Source: Rhabdophis nuchalis (Eukaryota > Chordata > Lepidosauria > Squamata > Natricidae). From it: a stretch of DNA of 64,000 nt. Both the position numbers and the translations under genes were made by a program. The stretch is from positions 375,341,919 to 375,405,918 of the forward strand of contig CM077643.1 in the NCBI GenBank assembly GCA_039707465.1, read 5' to 3'. Below the pieces are notes generated by a model. The model saw only the letters and a program-made list of their open reading frames with translations. It was not told the DNA's origin and did no database searches. Positions 1-10,800 of the stretch are shown here, one piece after another; position 1 is the first letter of the stretch; each line of letters starts with the position of its first letter.

Positions 1-301
1 TGGCAAAGGAGAATGAATGTTTTGCCAAGATGTGTCAAAGGATGACCTATACACTAAATTTCACTAAGGAATCATCAATAAGAAGTATTTGCTCCTTATG
101 CACTTACATCAAGAAAATTCAATTATAAGTACTCTCCTTTCATATTCTAAGGGAGAATGCTCCTTATTTAAAGTTATGAAAAAGAAAATCTGTCCAACAT
201 AGCCTTGTTTTATTTCAAAAGAGGAACTTCTGCAAAGATGGATTGCTAAAAAGGGGATAGAAAAAGGAAGCAAATTCTTCCTAGATTACTAGGAAGTAAC
301 C

Positions 302-549
302 TCCATTGTCATGTGGCCAGCATGACTAAACACCGAAGGCGCTTGGAACGCTGTTACCTCCCCACCAAAGGTGGTTCCTATTTTTCTACTTGCATTTTTA
401 CATGCTTTCAAACTGCTAGGTTGGCAGAAGCTGGGACAAGTAACAGGAGCTCACTCCATTATGTGGCACTAGGGATTCGAACCGCCAAACTGCCGACCTT
501 TCTGATTGACAAGCTTAGCATCTTAGCCACTGAGCCATCGCGTCCTCCT
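302..549 (-). mobile_element. Sauria-type tRNA-derived SINE
   Basis: In reverse complement it has a tRNA-like head (gctcagtggctaagatg-like start, B-box-like gttcgaatccc) and the body with ccacctttggtggg and ccggccacatgac. It matches copies at 4203, 18878 and 49291. It is truncated before the usual 3' tail. Confidence 0.8.
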
Positions 550-1550
550 AGATTACTTTAAAACTGCTTAAAACTGTGACAACAGAAATTCATTTTAAAA
601 TGTTCTGCAGGCCAAAAAAGACATTAAGTATAGTTAACAAGTAGTTTCAGGAAAGTTTTTTGGGGGAAAAGATGGTGTCCTTCAGAAAACAGAATTATTC
701 CCAGACAAGAAGTACTAAAAGGAATGTAAACATGCTGTGAGACAATGAGGCGGGTGTGTGGTGTTGAGAAATGTGATATTAATAATGTTAAGACCAACTG
801 GTAAACATTTTTTCAGAATGTCAGAAATAAGCAGTTGGCAAGGTGTAGCATTTAAAAGAAAAATAAGCTAGCAAAGAAGGTGAATTAATTATTTGCTTCT
901 GTTTTCATTGTAGAATAAAAATAGAAGGTAAATATACCTGTCTTAACTAATATTTTTAGGAGGAGTGTCTGAGGAAGCAAAGCTAATACTTAGGAACAAA
1001 GTATAAGTTTGAATTGTGCAGAAATGGACAAGTTGACACTAAAATTAAAAAAGTCTGTGTCAGCCTCTGCTTTGCTGCTTGCTTCGGCTGCCATAGAAGC
1101 GGGGAGGGAGGGGCTATGGTATTTGGGAATGGGACTATATGGTGCAGGAGGGAGATTTGGAGAAAGGAGTATGTTCTCACCATCTACTTCGCATACCGAT
1201 GGCTGGTGCCTTGAGATGGTCAAGGCCAACCGTCTTGCATACCATCCTGATGATGCTCCTGGAGATGCAACCCACATGATACCTGAGGGATTTGCGGATT
1301 GGTCAATAGGGTGGGGATTGTTGGGGGGAGGGGGCTGGACATTTATTGATATGTATGATTTCGCGCGTTTGTATCTCAGACCTTGCTTTACTTAGCTGCT
1401 TTCTTTTCATAACCAGTAAAAGTACTCTTAATTCTTTGAAATGGAGTTGAGTGGTTTCTTTCTTGGTTAATGTTAGAGGCAGACCTGACAGTCTGAATAT
1501 TATGAAATTTGGGATAATTGGTACAAATGGTTGCAAAACAGGAATAAAAT
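550..1550. other. intronic sequence with a short L1-like remnant
   Basis: Mostly unrecognised. At about 985-1060 the + strand reads CAEMDKLTLKLKK, the same motif as the L1-type ORF2 C-terminus at 20746-21070, so a small L1 3' fragment lies here. The ORF at 1009-1395 around it is not otherwise recognisable as a gene. Confidence 0.45.
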
Positions 1551-2076
1551 TACCATATTTTTGGAGTATAAGACGCACCAAGGTTTTGAAGAGGCAATTA
1601 AAAAAAAAAAAAGGATTTTGCACTTTGCAAACCTCCCCAAAACAGCCCATTTTTCATGAAAACAGGCCCTTTTTTTCCAATAAAAAGGCATGAATAGCTT
1701 TTAGGAGGCTTGCAGAGTGCTCCAGGGGGGTTGCCCTCCCCCAAATGACCAAAAACCAGATCGTTTTTCGCAAAAACGGGCCCGTTTTTTGTCAAAAAAA
1801 ATTGCATGCATAGCCTTTAGGAGGCTTATAGAGTACCCCTGGCAGCTTGGGGGGGGGGCAAATTTGAGCAAAATAATGGTCCGTTTTTCACTCATTTCTG
1901 CCCTCCCCAGCCCCCAGGAGCTCTCTGAAAGCCTTCTACAGGCTCTGCATGGCCATTTTGGTGAGGGGGCGGAGCTTTGGGAGGCAAAAAATGCTTCAGT
2001 GTATAAGACACACCCAGATTTTCAGCCTCTTTTTTGAGGGTAAAAAGGTGCGTCTTTTACTCCGAATTATACAGTA
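1551..2076. mobile_element. TA-flanked DNA transposon, non-autonomous (mariner-like)
   Basis: Inverted ends resemble taccgtatttttcggagta on the left and its complement near 2040-2076, with TA at both edges. The interior alternates C-rich and poly-T blocks and has no transposase. Related copies: 28752-29624, 43052-43562 and 46565-47049. Assignment to Tc1/mariner rests on the TA duplication and end length only. Confidence 0.6.
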
Positions 2077-2838
2077 ATTCAGCCGACAAACAATAGAGAA
2101 ATGAATAGAACTGTAGATAAATGTATATAAACATAGAAGCAAAATAAGATTGATATGTACAGGTATGGGTGACATAACAATGTTGATGTAATGATTGTAA
2201 GACCTTATGGAAGGAAAAATCAACTAAATAAATCTTCTGCAAAAAAGCATCTATGTTGGGAATGATTAGGAACAATCAAACCTAAAACTGCGACTCCCAA
2301 CTTTCCTGTATGTGATCACAGAATACTTTTCACAGTTCTAATCACTGCATTTGAGAAAGGATATTTAGAGGTGGAAAAGATGCAGAAAGGAGCAACCCAA
2401 AGTGACGGAGAAATAAAGCAAAAGTCGGAAGTCTCTTGCTTTTAGATGTTTTGGATTACAGTTGCCATATTCTGAAACCACTCGCTGTGCTGGCAAGAGT
2501 TGACATGGAGTTGACGACCCAAATGCCTCCAGGCAACAGATTGTCCATGCTTGCTGCTGGCTAAAGTTTTTAATGTGTATTTTGGCTTATTGCTAGACAC
2601 TATATATAAGCCATACAGTAACAATCTAACATAGTTTACTGTAAGCCCCCTGGCTTACAATACTTATTATCTTCCCTGTTTAAATGTTAAAGATTTCCCT
2701 GTTCTCACGTGTACAAAGAGAAAGGGATTGAATGCAATATATTTTCCAACAAGACTAAGGCCAGGCTTCATTGATATCACTGTTTGGAAATATCTTTTTT
2801 TTTTTAAAGTATGATAGCCACGTTTCCCCACCCTCCTC
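2077..2838. other. intronic sequence, probable old CR1 scrap
   Basis: Nothing firm. At 2315-2410 the + strand reads FEKGYLEVEKMQKGATQSD, reminiscent of the CR1 maturation region. The remainder is unrecognised AT-rich sequence. Confidence 0.3.
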
Positions 2839-2846
2839 ATCTAAGG

Positions 2847-2981
2847 CAGGGGTCCCCAACCTTTGCAACTTTAAGTCTGAAGGACTTCAGCTCCCAGAAT
2901 TCTCCAGCCAGCAAAGCTGGCTGGAGAAGTCTGGGAGCTGAAGTCCTTCAGACTTAAAGTTGCAAAGGTTGGGGACCCCTG
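2847..2981. mobile_element. palindromic hAT-like foldback element (family 1)
   Basis: A 135-bp near-perfect palindrome: ends caggggtccccaacctttgc and its complement, core cttcagctcccagaa, centre ccagcaaagctgg. It is flanked by the 8-bp duplication atctaagg (2839-2846, 2982-2989). It has no coding capacity. Sister copies: 32542, 42438 and 56685. Confidence 0.85.
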
Positions 2982-3280
2982 ATCTAAGGTCTTCATTGTA
3001 CATTAACTCTCACAAGATTCATAATTTGTCTCCATAGCCATTGCCTTATATGACTTTCAAGAGAAACAAAGCAATATTAGAAGACTCTAACCATATACTG
3101 CCTTTGAGAAAACAAACTTCTGACAAACTATGTCAAATTGTGGCAGAATATAAAGTGCAAAGTATTCTGTTTTAGTACTCCTCCTCATTGGGGTCCTTCT
3201 CCCCCCCCCCCAACCAGCATTGGGCTGTTTAGAGTGCTAGGATTTCTTTCTGAAACTTACTACATCCTCCAAATATGGAA

Positions 3281-4060
3281 TTTAACAGAATAACAGAGTC
3301 AGAGGAGACCTTGGAGGTCTTCTAGTCCAACCCTCTGCTCAAGCAGGAAACCCTATACCCGTGATGGCGAACCTATGGCATGCATGCCACAGGTAGCATG
3401 CGGAGCCATTTGTCAGGGCACGCGAGGAGATGCCCTGTCAGCATGCAAGCACTGGCCAGCTGAATTCACCCTTTTTTGCATGCTCTTTTCGCTCTCCCCA
3501 GGCTCCAGAGGCTTTATAGGAGCCTGGGGAGGGCGAAAAGAGCCTGCCCTGCCCCCCCCCCCCCCACAGAGGCCCTCCGGAGGCTTCATGAACTTCCCTG
3601 AAGCCTCTGAGCACACAAAATGATGCGTCGCTGAAACCGGAAGTGACATTCGATTTGCTTAGAGCGTCATTTTGAGTGCTCCAGAGGCCTTAGGGAAGCC
3701 TCCTGAAGGTCGCTGAAGCCTCTGCAGGGCCTCCGGGGATGGGGGGTGGGGGAGGCTGTTTTCGCCCTCCCCAGGCTCCTATAAAGCCTCTGAAGCATGG
3801 GGAGAGCGAAAAGAGCATACAAAAAATGGGGAGTTGCATCTGTAGTACGCGCATGCACACTGGAGTGGGTGGGTCGCGTATTGCATTATAGGTGTGGCAC
3901 GCCCGCACACGACACCCCCCTGCGCTCCCCCCACTTATGGCACGCGAGCCAAAAAAGGTTCGCCATCGCTGCCCTATACCGTTTCAGACAAATGGCTGTC
4001 TAGTCTCTTCTTAAAAGCCTCCAGTGATGGAGCACCCACACCTTCTGAAGGCAAGACTCT
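3281..4060 (-). mobile_element. CR1 3' end, split by a hAT
   Basis: 3281-3358 carries the CR1 3'-end signature (agagacc-ttggaggtcttctagtccaac type) in minus orientation. The copy resumes at 3972 with gtttcagacaaatggctgtc and continues to about 4060. The gap is exactly the element at 3359-3971. Confidence 0.8.
3359..3971. mobile_element. hAT-like element, family A
   Basis: A 613-bp element with ends ccgtgatggcgaacc and ggttcgccatcgctg (consensus inverted end cagtgatggcgaacct), flanked by the 8-bp duplication ccctatac (3351-3358, 3972-3979). The GC-rich interior has repeated CTCCCCAGGCTCC motifs and no transposase frame. It sits inside a CR1 copy, so it is younger than that CR1. Confidence 0.85.
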
Positions 4061-4202
4061 TTATTTAAATTTGTATGTGATCCCTCTCACAGTCATGGGA
4101 CTCTGGAGTTCCTGGAAATGTGCTCATACCTCTTGTACATGGGGTTGAAAGGAGATTTTTTTTTGGGCTACCCTAAACCAAAAGGACTAAATTACCCTAA
4201 GT

Positions 4203-4541
4203 TAAAGGTGGTTCAGTGGCTAAGACATTGAGCTTGTCGATCGAAAGGTCGGGGGTTCGAATCCCTATAACCACATAACGGGGTGAGCTCCAGTTACTTG
4301 TCCCAGCTTCTGCCAACCTAACCATACGAAAGCATGAAAAAATGCAAGTAGAAAAATAGGAACCACCTTTGGTGGGAAGGTAACAGCATTCTGTGCACCT
4401 TCGCCATTTAGTCAGGCCGGCCACATGACGACAGAGATGTCTTCAGACAGCGCTGGCTCTTCAGCTTTGAAACGGAGATGAGCACCTCCCCCTAGAGTCA
4501 GAACGACTAGCACATATGTGCGAGGGGAACCTTTACCTTTA
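4203..4541 (+). mobile_element. Sauria-type SINE, near full length
   Basis: It runs from the tRNA-like head (ggttcagtggctaagacatt, B-box gttcgaatccc) through ccacctttggtggg to the tail motif ctagagtcagaacgactag and ggggaacctttaccttt. It is the most complete copy in the window together with 49291-49601. Confidence 0.85.
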
Positions 4542-4544
4542 AGC

Positions 4545-4678
4545 CAGGGGTGTCGAACTGGCAGCCTGCAGGTCAGATGTGTCACACATAGGCCACACCC
4601 ACCTCAGCTCCACAAATGGGGAAAGTGTTGCGAAACTTCACATGATGTCCCCGTGACACTGCAAGTTTGACACCTGTA
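4545..4678. mobile_element. short hAT-like element, family B
   Basis: It begins caggggtgtcgaactgg and ends gcaagtttgacacctg, the inverted ends of family B (caggggtgtcaaactc). It lies directly against the SINE tail. The target duplication is decayed (ctttaagc versus ccctaaac). Confidence 0.6.
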
Positions 4679-5476
4679 CCCTAAACAATGACATTTGCAG
4701 CTTGAATTTCTCAGGAATTATAGCTAAATGGAACTATATTCCTGAGAAGACTGTTGACTTCATCTTTCTGGGAGAATCAAGATGTGCACTGTTTGATAGG
4801 CTGATTAATTTTGAGCCCTTCCTATCAGAAAGTTTCATCTTGTTTCCAAATGACTGAAACCCATAAGATGTTTTCTGGTTGAAATTTGAAACAAACAGTT
4901 TCTACAAGGACACTTTGCCTCAATACAACTCCCAGCAACAATAACTTTCGAAAATTGACTCTTGACTTAGAAAGCAAAATTGGAGCTGATAATGGCAGGG
5001 GAAGGAGATACGGCAGCCCAGAAGATTTGTCAAAAGTCTTTTAAAGTATATTATTTTGAAGGTTGACTCAGGGAATCAATAGTAGCACCTTGGGTCAATA
5101 GAAGATGAAATTATGACTATTGAATCCTGCATGACCATTATGTGTATTTCCCACAGCCAATTCAATGATACTTTTACTGGTTTATTGGCATTTTCATTTG
5201 ACAAGCGTCTCATGGCTACTGCATTTTGTTGTGTGTTGGTTTTTAGAAAGTGGCTCTTAAGTACTTTTTTGTACATCCACTATGTCACACTGTTTGTTTA
5301 TTGTTGGCTTTTGCCCAACCTTCCATCACTGGGACAGAGATATCTTTTAAAACAGTATAGACAGAATTGTCCAGGAGACATTTGTCAGCATTTAAGTCCC
5401 GCATGTACTGGAAAGATGTACTGTACATCGGCAGGAGGCTAGTTGTTGTTGGCAGCTGCAATATGCAACTGGTATC
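4679..5476. other. intronic sequence, no recognised feature
   Basis: AT-rich single-copy-looking sequence. Open frames at 5076-5442 do not match a family I know and lack splice or promoter context. Confidence 0.4.
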
Positions 5477-6042
5477 TGTTGTGGCCCGCCAGCAAAGCTG
5501 GCAGCAGATTCAGACAGTGAGGAGGTTGGGTAGGAACAACGTCTAGTCCTGAAGTCTGTGGAAGGCTCTGATGAGGGCTCTGTGTCGGCGGCAGAGAGGG
5601 GGCCAGAGCCATATGCCAATTATCAGCTGTGGTCAGAGTCAGACAGCAGTGAGGCAGACAAACAGCTGGAGCTTGTTCCCAGCGTGCACATGTGCAGAGT
5701 TGCCAGATGAAGGGAACAACTAAAGAGCAGGGGTCGACTTGGGAGTAAGGCCAAATGATGAATGGCCCCTCCCAGAGAAAATAAAAGAGGAGCGAAAGGG
5801 GAGTGGAGTTTGCAGGAGACAATTCGTTCGCTAACTAGTTAGTGACTCTCCGAGACTCCTTGCCAAGTTCTGCAGATATCGACCTGGCAGCTCTCCAAGC
5901 CAGATAATGTGTGTGACCATAAATCCTCCTTTGAAAGACTTTACTGACTGTGAATGAGCAGAATTCACAGTAAATTAATAAAAGGATTTTTTGCTGGGAC
6001 AAGGAGTTTGTTTCATGCTCTTGGGAAGCCTCGATCGGAACA
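5477..6042 (+). mobile_element. solo LTR, family L1tg (copy 1)
   Basis: Starts tgttgtggcccgcc and ends cggaaca, with an AATAAA-containing taaattaataaaagg near 5970. The host flanks gtatc and gtaca are only a poor target duplication. It is homologous over its length to 8323-8879, 41980-42664 and 58736-59314. The shared acidic reading frame is broken here by small indels. Confidence 0.75.
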
Positions 6043-6711
6043 GTACATCCAGTTTGTTCCTCAAAGCTAAGACAAGGTAGAGATATATTCGAGAAGATCC
6101 AAAAACACCTTAGCTGCTAAGATATACTCATAAGTGAGAAGATTTGTAACTAAACATCACATCTGTATGACACATATTTCTTGGACTCTGGTTCTTTATT
6201 CATGTCCTTTTTAATTGGATTTGGAAATACCTTTTTTGTATGTGTGTAGTCAACTAGCTCAATGTATTTGCAAGACAGAAATTCATTGTCAGCTTCAAAA
6301 TTAGCAAATCCAGTGTCTATAACGTCCTTAGGATAACTATAAGGTGTACTTGGCATTTGAGTAGCATGTGCGGAACTGCCCTTTAAAATGGGGATAGAGC
6401 CAAGCAATCAGTAAATGTAAATGTAATGAAAAGTGAATATGGTTGCTTTGCTGCCTTTAATAATTTCCCTTTTCTATAATCTAATCACTATATAGTTCAG
6501 CAGTAGCTTTTGGAGGAACTCTGGGGCTGCATGCAAATCTACTTAGTGAAGTTGTAGAACTCTATACTAAAGGGTGATCTTTTGTAAACTCCCTGAAGCC
6601 ACCACAAATAAGGCACATCTTTTAAAGGTACTTGCCTAAATATTTTTTTCTCCTGAAATATTTGTAGGATTGCCTATCCCCAATAGTTTCTGTTTGTTCT
6701 ACAGATGTGGC
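6043..6711. other. intronic sequence, no recognised feature
   Basis: Nothing firm. An 85-codon minus-strand frame at 6150-6407 lacks any recognised domain and could be chance or a decayed repeat. Confidence 0.35.
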
Positions 6712-7080
6712 TGTCAGCGCTGAAGCTGGCCTGACCGAAGCCATTTTAAGCTTCAGTGTTGCTGCACTAGAGCTGAGGGATAGGGAGGGGGGAATAGAAA
6801 TAACTGGGGTTTGGTAGCCAAAACAAAATACTTTCTCCTAAGAACCAAGGACATTCCCACAGGTGGAGTGATGTTACCAGGCACCTTGATTGGACCATGT
6901 GACTGATTGTGAAAGAGGGAAAAAACTTCTACTTTTAATTAAGGTGAAAACCACGGGAAAATTTAGAGCTGGTTTTCACCAGCCTGGGTCAATATGATAC
7001 CTCCAATAAAACTATTCTTTGAGGAACCCACCCACCTCGGAGTTTTATTTGGTATGGGGGTGTTACTTGGAATCCTGACA
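6712..7080 (+). mobile_element. solo LTR, second LTR family
   Basis: Starts tgtcagcgctgaagc and ends cttggaatcctgaca, with aataaaact near 7005. The flanks gtggc and atggc form a 4-of-5 target duplication. The 3' half matches the element ending at 10682 (gattggaccatgtga and tgttacttggaa). Confidence 0.7.
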
Positions 7081-7256
7081 ATGGCAAGGTGGGCATGCTT
7101 TGGGTCACTGGTGAAACAACCTGATAAGACCTAGAAACATGCCTTCTCTGTCATGGTGCTCCCCCCACCTCCCGAGATTTGGATGATCTTGATCCCATTA
7201 GCCTTCTGAAAGGCTATGAAAACCTGGCTTAACCCCAATCATTGGGGCGTAGATGC

Positions 7257-7499
7257 TATCCTGTTTCCCCAAAAATAAGACCTCCCCGGATAATAAGCCC
7301 AATCGGGCTTTTGAATGCATGCGCTAAAATAAGCTCTCCCCGAAAATATTGCAACACAGCAGCATCCATGAGGTGACCACGCTCACCGCTTCCTGCACCT
7401 CAAAAATAATAAGACCTCCCCGAAAATAAGGCCAAGTGTTTATTTCGGGGGTCAAAAGAAAATAAGACCCTGTTTTATTTTCGGGGAAACACGGTCGTA
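7257..7499. mobile_element. TA-flanked DNA element, cggggaaacac type
   Basis: Left end tcctgtttccccaaaaataa and right end ttcggggaaacacgg are inverted copies next to TA. The interior repeats aataagacctcccc. Related copies: 10854-11250, 30777-31015 and a fragment near 37575-37676. No coding sequence. Confidence 0.65.
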
Positions 7500-7693
7500 T
7501 AGGCTGGTGTATTTGTATAACATGTATATGTTATTAGAGCAATTTTTAAGGGCCCTAGCAAGGTTTTCTTTAATGAATTCTATTTGTTTATTTTGCTTCT
7601 GTCTTTTTCTTTGCCTTCCAGAGTTCCACTGTGTAAGATGGACAGCACTGCCCATTTATTAAGCAAATGATTTTTCTCAAATTTCCCTTTCAG

Positions 7694-7805
7694 CCCATGG
7701 ACCAGGCGTCTCTTAAGAACAGCGATGTTCTCATCCTGACTGGACTCACCCAGATTCCCACCGCCAATCCGGATGGAATGGTGGGCGAATTCTGCAGTAA
7801 CCTTG
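7694..7805 (+). CDS. INTS9: INTS9 coding exon (first in window)
   Basis: The exon opens after a polypyrimidine-cag acceptor and reads [20 protein letters not shown] and on to GEFCSNL. It ends with one base of a split codon before a gtaggt donor (phase 1). It encodes the link from the MBL core into the beta-CASP domain. It enters from an intron that continues off the left edge. Confidence 0.94.
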
Positions 7806-10800
7806 GTAGGTGTCTGGGCAGTGGTTTTGCTGCTTTTCATAATCTGATTTGGGAAATACATGCGGTAGATGGGAAGTACCTCTAAGGCTCATTTAATCAA
7901 TCCAGGCGACTGCTTCTTCTCTCCTTCTACGGCATAACATCAGCAGTTCAGATGGTATTTTTACAGAGTGCCTTTGTCTCTCTCTCTCTCACACACACAA
8001 ATATAATTAGCGAGAAATGCAAATTGTACTTTTGGGTGGGGGGGAGAACTATTTTGGAACAGATCTGGCATAATGAGATTAAGTTATTTGCTCCTGTTCA
8101 CTCTCTGCTAAATAGTAGCAACACTGCTGCCAAATAAGTTCTGTTTTGATGGAGCTCTGAGGAGAATCTCCCAATCTTACACCATCTTCTGTTTGGCTAA
8201 CATAAAACCCATTTGCATTCTGTAGAAGCATTATTTCTCTTTGCCATTTATTCCCTTTCCTATACTTGATCACTGAATACTCTGCAGGAGCAAAAGGGGA
8301 CATGATCCAAAATTCAGAAATGTGTTGTGGCCTGCAGAGCTGGCAGAGGATTTGGACAGTGAGGGGGTTGGGGAGGAACATGGGCCAGTCCTGGAGTCTG
8401 GGGAAGGCTCTGATGAGGGCTCTGTGTCGAAGGCAGAGAGGGGGCGAGAGCCGTATGCCAGTTATCAGTTGCCTTCAGAGTCAGAAATCAGTGAGGCAGA
8501 TGTACAGCTGGAGCCTGTTCCCAGTGTGTTCTTGCGCAAAGTTGGGAACTTTTGTACAGCTAAATAACAGGGGTCAACTTGGGAGTAAGGCCACAGGTGG
8601 ATGATAAATGGCCCCTCCCAGAGAAAATAAGAGAGGACCGAAAGGGGAGTGGAGTTTGCAGGAGACAATTAGTTTGCTTAATTGGTTTGTGACTCTCCGA
8701 GACTCCTTGTCAAGTTGTGCCTGGCAGCTCTCCAAGCCAGATAAGGTCTGTGACTGTAAATCCTCCCTTGAAATACTTTGCTGGATGTGGATGAGCAGAA
8801 TTCATAGTAAATTAATAAAAGGGTTTTTTGTCAGGACAAGGAGATTGCTTCATGCTCTTGGGAAGCCTAGGTCAGAACAAAATGCCTTTGATTAACATTG
8901 GCCATGTGTCCACAGTTCTGGGGGTTTGACTTCATGCAGCAGCTCTGCATGATATGGGATCAATTCCTGTTCCCTTCTCCAGCTTCAGACTTAAAAGTGA
9001 GACATGTGGGAAGGCTGTAATTTAATAATGGACTTCACAGTTTGCATGGAAAATGTCCCAGATTCAGTTAAGACTGAGGACAATGATCTAAAACTGTATT
9101 GGGAAAACCGCCAGCGTAGAGAGTGCTAAGCTAGATGGATCAGGAATTTGGCTTTATAAAAATTCAGTATCCTGATTTGTAAGTCTGCATGTGGATTTAT
9201 CTTCTGGTTTTAACTGCTACATAGTCTTTTGTCTCTCTGTGGGAAAAGATGGAGGAAGGGTTTAGTGGTTTTTGATTACTCTGTGCTCCTTTAAAAAAAA
9301 AAACATCCTCGCTGCAAAATCAGAGCAGTTCATATTTCTGCAGTAACCAGGCAGATGTCTCTGGGAAACTGATAAGCAGGATAATACAGTATCATCCTCT
9401 ATGTTGGTGTCTTTGATTCAAAAGCACAGGTCTCCTGCCATCTTTTTGCTAGCCTGCTGGTTAAGGAATTCTGGGCGTTGAAGTCCACCCTTCTTAACAG
9501 TTGCCAAGATTGAAAAATACTGCTCTAGAGGGATGCTATTGCAGAGGGCAGGTATTGTGAGAAAAGGCCTGCTTCTTGGGCTCCATCAGATGGCATTGTT
9601 AGATTGACAGAACACAAAGTATATGCCCTTTATCAGATCTTATGGGACAGTCAAAAACAATGACAGAAAGGCTGGTTCCCAGCTACCCTGTGGGACAACC
9701 AGCTCCTAAAGTTGTAGCCAGAAACTCAAAGAGGTTTCAATACCAAGGCACAACTCTTAACTGCCCACACTGGTTCTCTTCTAGGACAGTTGGATGTTCT
9801 GAATGGTCTCCAAGGGCAACCCCAGGTAGAGGACATTGCAGTAATCTGCATGCAAGGGGAGAAGGCATGAGTGACCACGAGAAGGGACAGTTGCTCCAAA
9901 CCTACCATTGATACTGTTATGACTCCCAAGAATATGCTGAGGATAGCACTTTACACTCCAGAATGCTTCCAAAGCACTCAGGCAACTCATTTCCCCTCCT
10001 TAATTTTTCTGAAAAGTTCCAGGTTTGGGGAAAAGAGATGGAATTTCACTTGCTAGCAATTTTCCAGAGGAGCTGATTACATTTGATACCTACAGGGTGT
10101 AATACCTGGAAGCCATCTTTTAGGCCTTCAGGCCTGCCACATTTTCTACTGTGGGAAATTAGGAAGGGGGGATTATATGGAGTGTGGGTGATATATAGTC
10201 AAAATAACATTGTTTCTCAGAAAGTCAAGACCTTCCTGCCCTGCAGCTGCGATGGTATGACTAAGAGGCATCTCCAGTTTTGTTTTGTTTTTTAAATATA
10301 TATTTTTATTTTTAGCATAAAAACAGATAAAACATGCATCCAGTTTCAATTTTGTGTAGCATGTCGTTTAGTCACAGGTTTTTGTGCATCAATCTTTATA
10401 GTTACAAATATAATTATTAATTGTCCATCAAACATAGCCAAGTATATTGCCATTATTGAGCAGAGGCATCTCCAGTTTTGGATGGTGCCTGATTGGACCA
10501 TGTGAGGGACATGTGGGTGCTGGGCAGGGACTTGAACTTTCTTTTGGGTGGGGAAAACCTGGAAACTTTCAGATTCGGGTTTTCCCAGATGTGCCAATAT
10601 GACATCTCTATTAAAATGTAACTTTGAGGAAACTCAAGCCTCGGAGTCTTCTTTTGTTAGGGGTGTTACTTGGAACCCTGACACAGGGAAGAGGAAGGGG
10701 CAGGGAAGGGGAAGGGAAGGGTTGTTGATGGGTAGAGATCTGATAGCTGCACTGGTTTATTTCTTGATGAACCCTCAGCAGGCAACAACGGAGGGACTTC

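Noticed and set aside
1009..1395. 128-codon ORF on the + strand
   Set aside because: Only the first dozen codons resemble a known protein (L1 ORF2 tail); the remainder has no recognisable family and overlaps other-frame ORFs.
4203..4290. Possible tRNA gene
   Set aside because: A- and B-box-like motifs are present but the sequence continues into a SINE body and is repeated in several places; no cloverleaf is intact.
6150..6407. 85-codon minus-strand ORF
   Set aside because: No domain, no neighbouring exons and no promoter or poly-A context; length is within chance for this composition.
1..7693. An earlier INTS9 exon
   Set aside because: I looked for the expected preceding segment ending near TTHPQ before a donor and found no match; earlier exons are taken to lie upstream.
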